Assembly (NCBI RefSeq): GCF_025244765.1
Contig: NZ_CP104209.1
Coordinates: 2,114,501 to 2,178,500 of the forward strand
DNA length: 64,000 nucleotides
Direction: 5' to 3'
From: Empedobacter stercoris
GTDB taxonomy: Bacteria > Bacteroidota > Bacteroidia > Flavobacteriales > Weeksellaceae
The position numbers and the translations under genes were made by a program. The notes under the pieces were generated by a model that ran no database searches, had not been told where the DNA came from, and was given only the letters and a program-made list of their open reading frames with translations. The stretch's first letter is position 1, and every line of letters starts with the position of its first letter. This document shows, piece after piece, positions 60,991 to 64,000 of this stretch.

Positions 60991-62235
60991 ATGACTGAAC
61001 TTCAGAAAATAAAAAGCCTCAAAAAACATAAAGCAATTGCAACAGGATTATTTATCTTGATGGCTTTTGTTTACTTTTTGATGGTTTATTTGAAACAATA
61101 TTCTCCTGCAAACTGGATTGGCTATGTAGAGTCATTTGCCGAAGCGGCTATGGTTGGAGCACTTGCAGATTGGTTTGCGGTTACTGCTTTGTTTCGCTAT
61201 CCATTAGGGCTAAAAATTCCACACACAAATTTGATCGAAAATAGTAAAAATGCAATAGGTGATAATTTGGGGCAATTTGTAACAGATAATTTTTTAATTC
61301 CTTCTACTATTCGTCCGTATATCGTTAAGTTAGAAGTGGTGAAATATGCAGCTGATTGGTTGAATAAGCCGACTAATCAAGAAATGTTACAAGTAGAATT
61401 GATTAATTTTTTGAAGAAGATTGTCAAAGATTTAGATGATAAAGATGTGGTTGATTTTATCACGTTAAAAGGTGATGAGATTTTAAAACAGTTTGATCTT
61501 CCAGAATTGGTTTCAACAAGTTTAGAATATATCCTCGAAAAAGAAAAGCACAATGAAATTTTAGAAGCAATTATTCCGAAAGCCAAAGAATATATCATCG
61601 AAAGTGATTTGATTATTAAAGATAAATTAAACGAAAAACATCCTGTCATTTCATTCTTTGCAGGAAAAAAAATCTCAAAAGGAGTAGTGGAAGGAGTGGT
61701 GAGTTTTTTGGATGAGGTAGAGAATGACAAAGAACACCCAGTTCGTCATAATATCGAACGAATTATTCGAGAAAATATTTTGAATGTAAAAGAATCGCCC
61801 GATTGGAAATTGAAATTAGAATCGCTTCGAGATGAGTTTATCACCAAAGAAAGATTAAATGGATATGCCTCAGATTTGTGGTTGACTCTTAAAGTAAGTC
61901 TGACAGAAAGCTTTGATGATCCAAATTCTGCGATACAAGTTTATATCAATAAAAACATTAAAAAATTAACCGAGAATTTGAATGATAACCAAGAAATGAT
62001 TGATAAAATTAATAGTTGGGTACGTCATTTTATTTACCGCATGATTTTGAGAAATGTGAAAGAAGTAGAAAGTTTGATTAGTAATACAGTCGATAAATGG
62101 GAAGGAAAAGAACTGAGCGAAAAGTTAGAATTGGAAGTTGGTAAAGACTTACAATTTATTCGGATAAATGGTACGCTTGTCGGAGGGCTTGTTGGTTTGA
62201 TTATTTATACTATTACACAATTGGTTTTCCATTAA
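60991..62235 (+). CDS. DUF445 family membrane protein
   Basis: 414 residues from the ATG at 60991. An upstream TTG (60952) lies next to the usp terminator and is rejected. The N-terminus carries one or two membrane helices (ATGLFILMAFVYFLMVYL and the ANWIGYVESFAEAAMVGALA stretch) followed by DWFAVTALFRYPLGLKIPHT, the hallmark of DUF445/YheB-like proteins. A long helical soluble region follows, then a C-terminal helix (LVGGLVGLIIYTITQLV). Function is not established. Confidence 0.88.
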   Translation: MTELQKIKSLKKHKAIATGLFILMAFVYFLMVYLKQYSPANWIGYVESFAEAAMVGALADWFAVTALFRYPLGLKIPHTNLIENSKNAIGDNLGQFVTDNFLIPSTIRPYIVKLEVVKYAADWLNKPTNQEMLQVELINFLKKIVKDLDDKDVVDFITLKGDEILKQFDLPELVSTSLEYILEKEKHNEILEAIIPKAKEYIIESDLIIKDKLNEKHPVISFFAGKKISKGVVEGVVSFLDEVENDKEHPVRHNIERIIRENILNVKESPDWKLKLESLRDEFITKERLNGYASDLWLTLKVSLTESFDDPNSAIQVYINKNIKKLTENLNDNQEMIDKINSWVRHFIYRMILRNVKEVESLISNTVDKWEGKELSEKLELEVGKDLQFIRINGTLVGGLVGLIIYTITQLVFH

Positions 62236-62240
62236 AATAC

Positions 62241-62268
62241 AAAAGCTCGAGAATTTCTCGAGCTTTTT
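62241..62268. terminator. Bidirectional terminator between DUF445 and ecotin genes
   Basis: Core GCTCGAGAATTTCTCGAGC, identical to the terminator behind serS (39297-39326), with A and T tracts on the two sides. Confidence 0.85.
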
Positions 62269-62287
62269 CAATTTAAAATCTGTAATA

Positions 62288-62758
62288 TTATTTTACCAAG
62301 TTAAGTTTTTCATCAGCTTTCCAAATTCTATATTCTAACGTATAACCTTTCGGTACATAAACTACAATTGGCAATTTGCTGTTGTAACGTGTTTGTAAAG
62401 ACTGAGCGTAGATTGTTTTCTCTACAGATTGATTATCTGGACACATCATCATAGTTCCTCCGACATTCCCATTCGATTCGAAATTAATGTAATTATATCC
62501 CCATCCTTCTACTGTTTTCTGATCAAAATTTCCACTTAAGAAAAAACGATTGCACGAATCAACCATTACTTTTTTACCAGCAAAAATTTCAACCGAATAA
62601 TTTTCTTCGTTCGTTTGAGGTTGAAGAACGATAATTTTTTGTTCGTAACCTTCTTTTGCTTCTGGGTACATCGAATAATCCATTTTATTATTTTTTTGTG
62701 CAAATGATACCATAACCATTAATATTGCTAAAATGCTAAATACTTTTCTAAATTTCAT
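62288..62758 (-). CDS. eco: Ecotin, periplasmic serine protease inhibitor
   Basis: 156 residues with signal peptide (MKFRKVFSILAILMVMVSFAQ, cleaved near 21). The mature part matches ecotin block by block: MYPEAKEGYEQKIIVLQP, VEGWGYNYINFES, the reactive loop GTMMMCPDNQ and RYNSKLPIVVYVPKGYTLEY followed by RIWKADEKL. Ecotin dimers inhibit trypsin-fold serine proteases by presenting a P1 Met in this loop, which is conserved here; the disulphide Cys residues (DSCNR and MMCPD) are kept as well. It probably protects the cell from outside proteases such as elastases. Single gene. Confidence 0.94.
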   Translation of the reverse strand: MKFRKVFSILAILMVMVSFAQKNNKMDYSMYPEAKEGYEQKIIVLQPQTNEENYSVEIFAGKKVMVDSCNRFFLSGNFDQKTVEGWGYNYINFESNGNVGGTMMMCPDNQSVEKTIYAQSLQTRYNSKLPIVVYVPKGYTLEYRIWKADEKLNLVK

Positions 62759-62843
62759 CTTAAATTTATTTTTTGTTTTCTACTTGTAAGATGATCTAAG
62801 AGGAGAAAAGGTTGTGTGATGTAGTGTTAAATATTTGTAAAAT

Positions 62844-62875
62844 AAAAAAAGACAATCGTAATGATTGTCTTTTTT
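62844..62875 (-). terminator. Terminator of tRNA-Asn gene
   Basis: GACAATC and GATTGTC with A/T tracts on both sides form a stem; on the minus strand it ends in a run of T directly after the tRNA. Confidence 0.85.
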
Positions 62876-62876
62876 G

Positions 62877-62950
62877 CTCCTCCTCTTGGGCTCGAACCAA
62901 GGACCCTCTGATTAACAGTCAGATGCTCTAACCAACTGAGCTAAGGAGGA
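62877..62950 (-). tRNA. tRNA-Asn (anticodon GTT)
   Basis: On the minus strand the gene starts TCCTCCTTAGCTCAG, has the anticodon loop CTGTTAA with anticodon GTT, the T-arm GGTTCGAGCC and the acceptor 3' strand AGGAGGA plus discriminator G. 74 nt; all four stems can form. CCA is not encoded. Confidence 0.95.
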
Positions 62951-62973
62951 GTATCGTTATCGATATTGTGATG

Positions 62974-62981
62974 CAAATATA
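62974..62981 (-). promoter_or_regulatory. Promoter of tRNA-Asn: TATATTTG with TTG 19 bp upstream
   Basis: On the minus strand TATATTTG matches TAnnTTTG and a TTG (63003-63001) lies 19 bp upstream, the full Bacteroidota promoter layout. The tRNA begins 23 nt downstream. Confidence 0.65.
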
Positions 62982-63087
62982 GAGCAAATTTTATTACTTC
63001 CAAATCTTAAAACTATTTTTTTTTGCGCTGAAAGTCGCTAAAACAAACAACTCTTTGAAAATGAATTAGAAATAATTTTATTCAACG

Positions 63088-63762
63088 TTATTTGTAATGA
63101 TAAAATATCCCTTGTTGGGTTGCTGTCCACAAAGGAGCTTTTTTATTTGCCGCTTTTAAGGCACTTGACGCCCAAGTATTGCACGTAAAAAATAAGCTAT
63201 AACTTCCTTTCGCTTCATAAAACGCATCACGCTCTCCATAAACTGCATCTGTTTCAACCAATTCTACTTTAGAATTTTGATCCAAATCAAATGAATTTTT
63301 AATATATACGATCAGATTTTGATACTCTTCTAAACTCAAAGAGATTCTTTTGCAATCTTCGCCAATTGTCATATTATCATAAAAAGTAGTGTGCATCGCT
63401 GAATCTCCTAACCAAAAAGCAGCATTAAAAGCTGTTGTAAATTTAAGATCTTTCCATTCTGGCGTATCCAAATAAAAACCTTTATCTCCCCAACCAAAAG
63501 CAATGTATTTATATTCTTTCTTCGATTTTGTATCGGAAAATGGTACGAAAAATGACCAATCAATTGCTTCAGATTTCACAGGAACCACAATATCTGTATG
63601 TACACCATTTGTTAAAATATAAGCCGTTATTTGATCTGTTGATTTCTGTTTTTCCTTGTGCACAGGAATTAACGGTAACAAAACCACTGCAAGCAAGTAT
63701 ACCATAACAAGTAATACTAAAGTAGCTAAGGATTTTAGTAGTATTCGTAAGATTTTTTTCAT
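63088..63762 (-). CDS. DUF2459 (TIGR02117) family membrane-anchored protein
   Basis: 224 residues. One N-terminal membrane helix (LVLLVMVYLLAVVLLPLIPV) anchors a periplasmic domain with the DUF2459 markers TNGVHTDIVVP, AFGWGDKGFYLDTP and CNTWASSALKAANKK. The invariant-looking His (GVHTD) and Cys (CNTW) could form a papain-like catalytic pair, as in NlpC/P60-type folds, but no activity is established. 3-4 kb around it contain only single-gene units. Confidence 0.85.
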   Translation of the reverse strand: MKKILRILLKSLATLVLLVMVYLLAVVLLPLIPVHKEKQKSTDQITAYILTNGVHTDIVVPVKSEAIDWSFFVPFSDTKSKKEYKYIAFGWGDKGFYLDTPEWKDLKFTTAFNAAFWLGDSAMHTTFYDNMTIGEDCKRISLSLEEYQNLIVYIKNSFDLDQNSKVELVETDAVYGERDAFYEAKGSYSLFFTCNTWASSALKAANKKAPLWTATQQGIFYHYK

Positions 63763-63864
63763 CGTAATGGATTAATTAGCTAAAATAAAGAAAATCGCGA
63801 AAAGCTTTTGTTAATTAGTTCTCTATTTTTTTTAGTATATTTAATTCACTTTTCATTAATACAA

Positions 63865-64000
63865 ATGAAATACTTACTATTGCTCTTTATTCCTTTCATG
63901 ACTTTTGCTCAAGAAAAATTCAAGGTCGAATATGAAATTAGAAATTTTGTAACCATTTCAAATACATCACCCGAAAAGGCAAAACAATTAGAAGAAGCTT
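63865..64000 (+). CDS. Secreted protein, GLPGLI-like, partial (runs off window end)
   Basis: The ATG at 63865 opens a frame without stop to the window end: signal peptide MKYLLLLFIPFMTFAQ, then EKFKVEYEIRNFVTISNTSP. A signal peptide followed by K-V-x-Y-E-I/V is the usual beginning of GLPGLI-family proteins of Bacteroidota, hence the tentative family name; the deciding C-terminal part is outside. It resembles the truncated frame at 30132-30236 in the first ~25 residues. Confidence 0.5.
   Translation, partial: MKYLLLLFIPFMTFAQEKFKVEYEIRNFVTISNTSPEKAKQLEEA

Overview
The window looks like a chromosomal stretch of a low-GC member of the Bacteroidota, class Flavobacteriia, most likely a Weeksellaceae-type organism (Empedobacter/Chryseobacterium relatives). 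This is an inference from several things seen here. Promoters have the Bacteroidota -7 box TAnnTTTG instead of sigma70-type boxes, and clear Shine-Dalgarno sequences are absent. Other pointers are gldH beside a PSP1/RicT gene, the CBS-nadK-DUF6089-uppS-bamA-skp-skp cluster, the GHMP kinase-UbiA-pseudouridine synthase trio, many secreted S9/M1 peptidases, and a tmRNA tag ending EEYALAA. Most of the window is housekeeping core genome; the only clear mobile element is one IS3-family copy.

Layout. 1-1.3 kb: a partial secreted protein, an empty stretch and the tmRNA gene (minus). 1.3-5.8 kb: aldehyde dehydrogenase with its DUF779 partner, gltX, and a metallo-beta-lactamase-fold hydrolase. 5.9-12.8 kb: ricT-gldH-PBP1A, a small membrane protein and metG. 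12.8-14.6 kb (minus): gpsA followed by two small unknown genes. 14.7-21.1 kb: flippase, dut, nucleotidyltransferase, DUF4292 lipoprotein, an EnvC-like activator, tatA (only 59 codons) and DUF4254. 21.2-30.2 kb: M1 and two S9 peptidases, an ArsC/Spx-like protein, rluF, and a membrane protein with a broken secreted-protein gene behind it. 30.2-37.4 kb: siderophore-interacting protein, tyrosine phosphatase, metal P-type ATPase with a Fur-family regulator, Tat-exported glycosylasparaginase, cutC and a holB-like gene. 37.5-47.2 kb: repeat lipoprotein, serS, rfbD, then the outer-membrane assembly operon read leftwards. 47.4-50.3 kb: isoprenoid genes and a second pseudouridine synthase. 50.37-51.81 kb: IS3 element. 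51.8-58.9 kb: a TonB-receptor-like barrel, a membrane protein, methylmalonyl-CoA mutase large subunit, and a divergent gene that looks like a MenE-type acyl-CoA ligase without its catalytic motifs. 59.1-64 kb: era, usp, DUF445, ecotin, tRNA-Asn, a DUF2459 protein and the start of a secreted protein.

How the genes fit together. Many genes serve envelope building: PBP1A, the EnvC-like activator, flippase, UppS (undecaprenyl carrier), BamA with two Skp chaperones, DUF6089 and RfbD. The mevalonate-type GHMP kinase would feed the isoprenoid pool used by UppS and UbiA. TatA and a glycosylasparaginase with an RR signal occur together. The most interesting items are the catalytically stripped MenE-like protein (57523-58566), the IS3 copy sitting exactly in the 3-nt loop of a former transcription terminator, four or five genes whose -7 box implies leaderless mRNAs, a terminator squeezed directly in front of rfbD, and an EnvC-like protein with an inserted pair of repeats.
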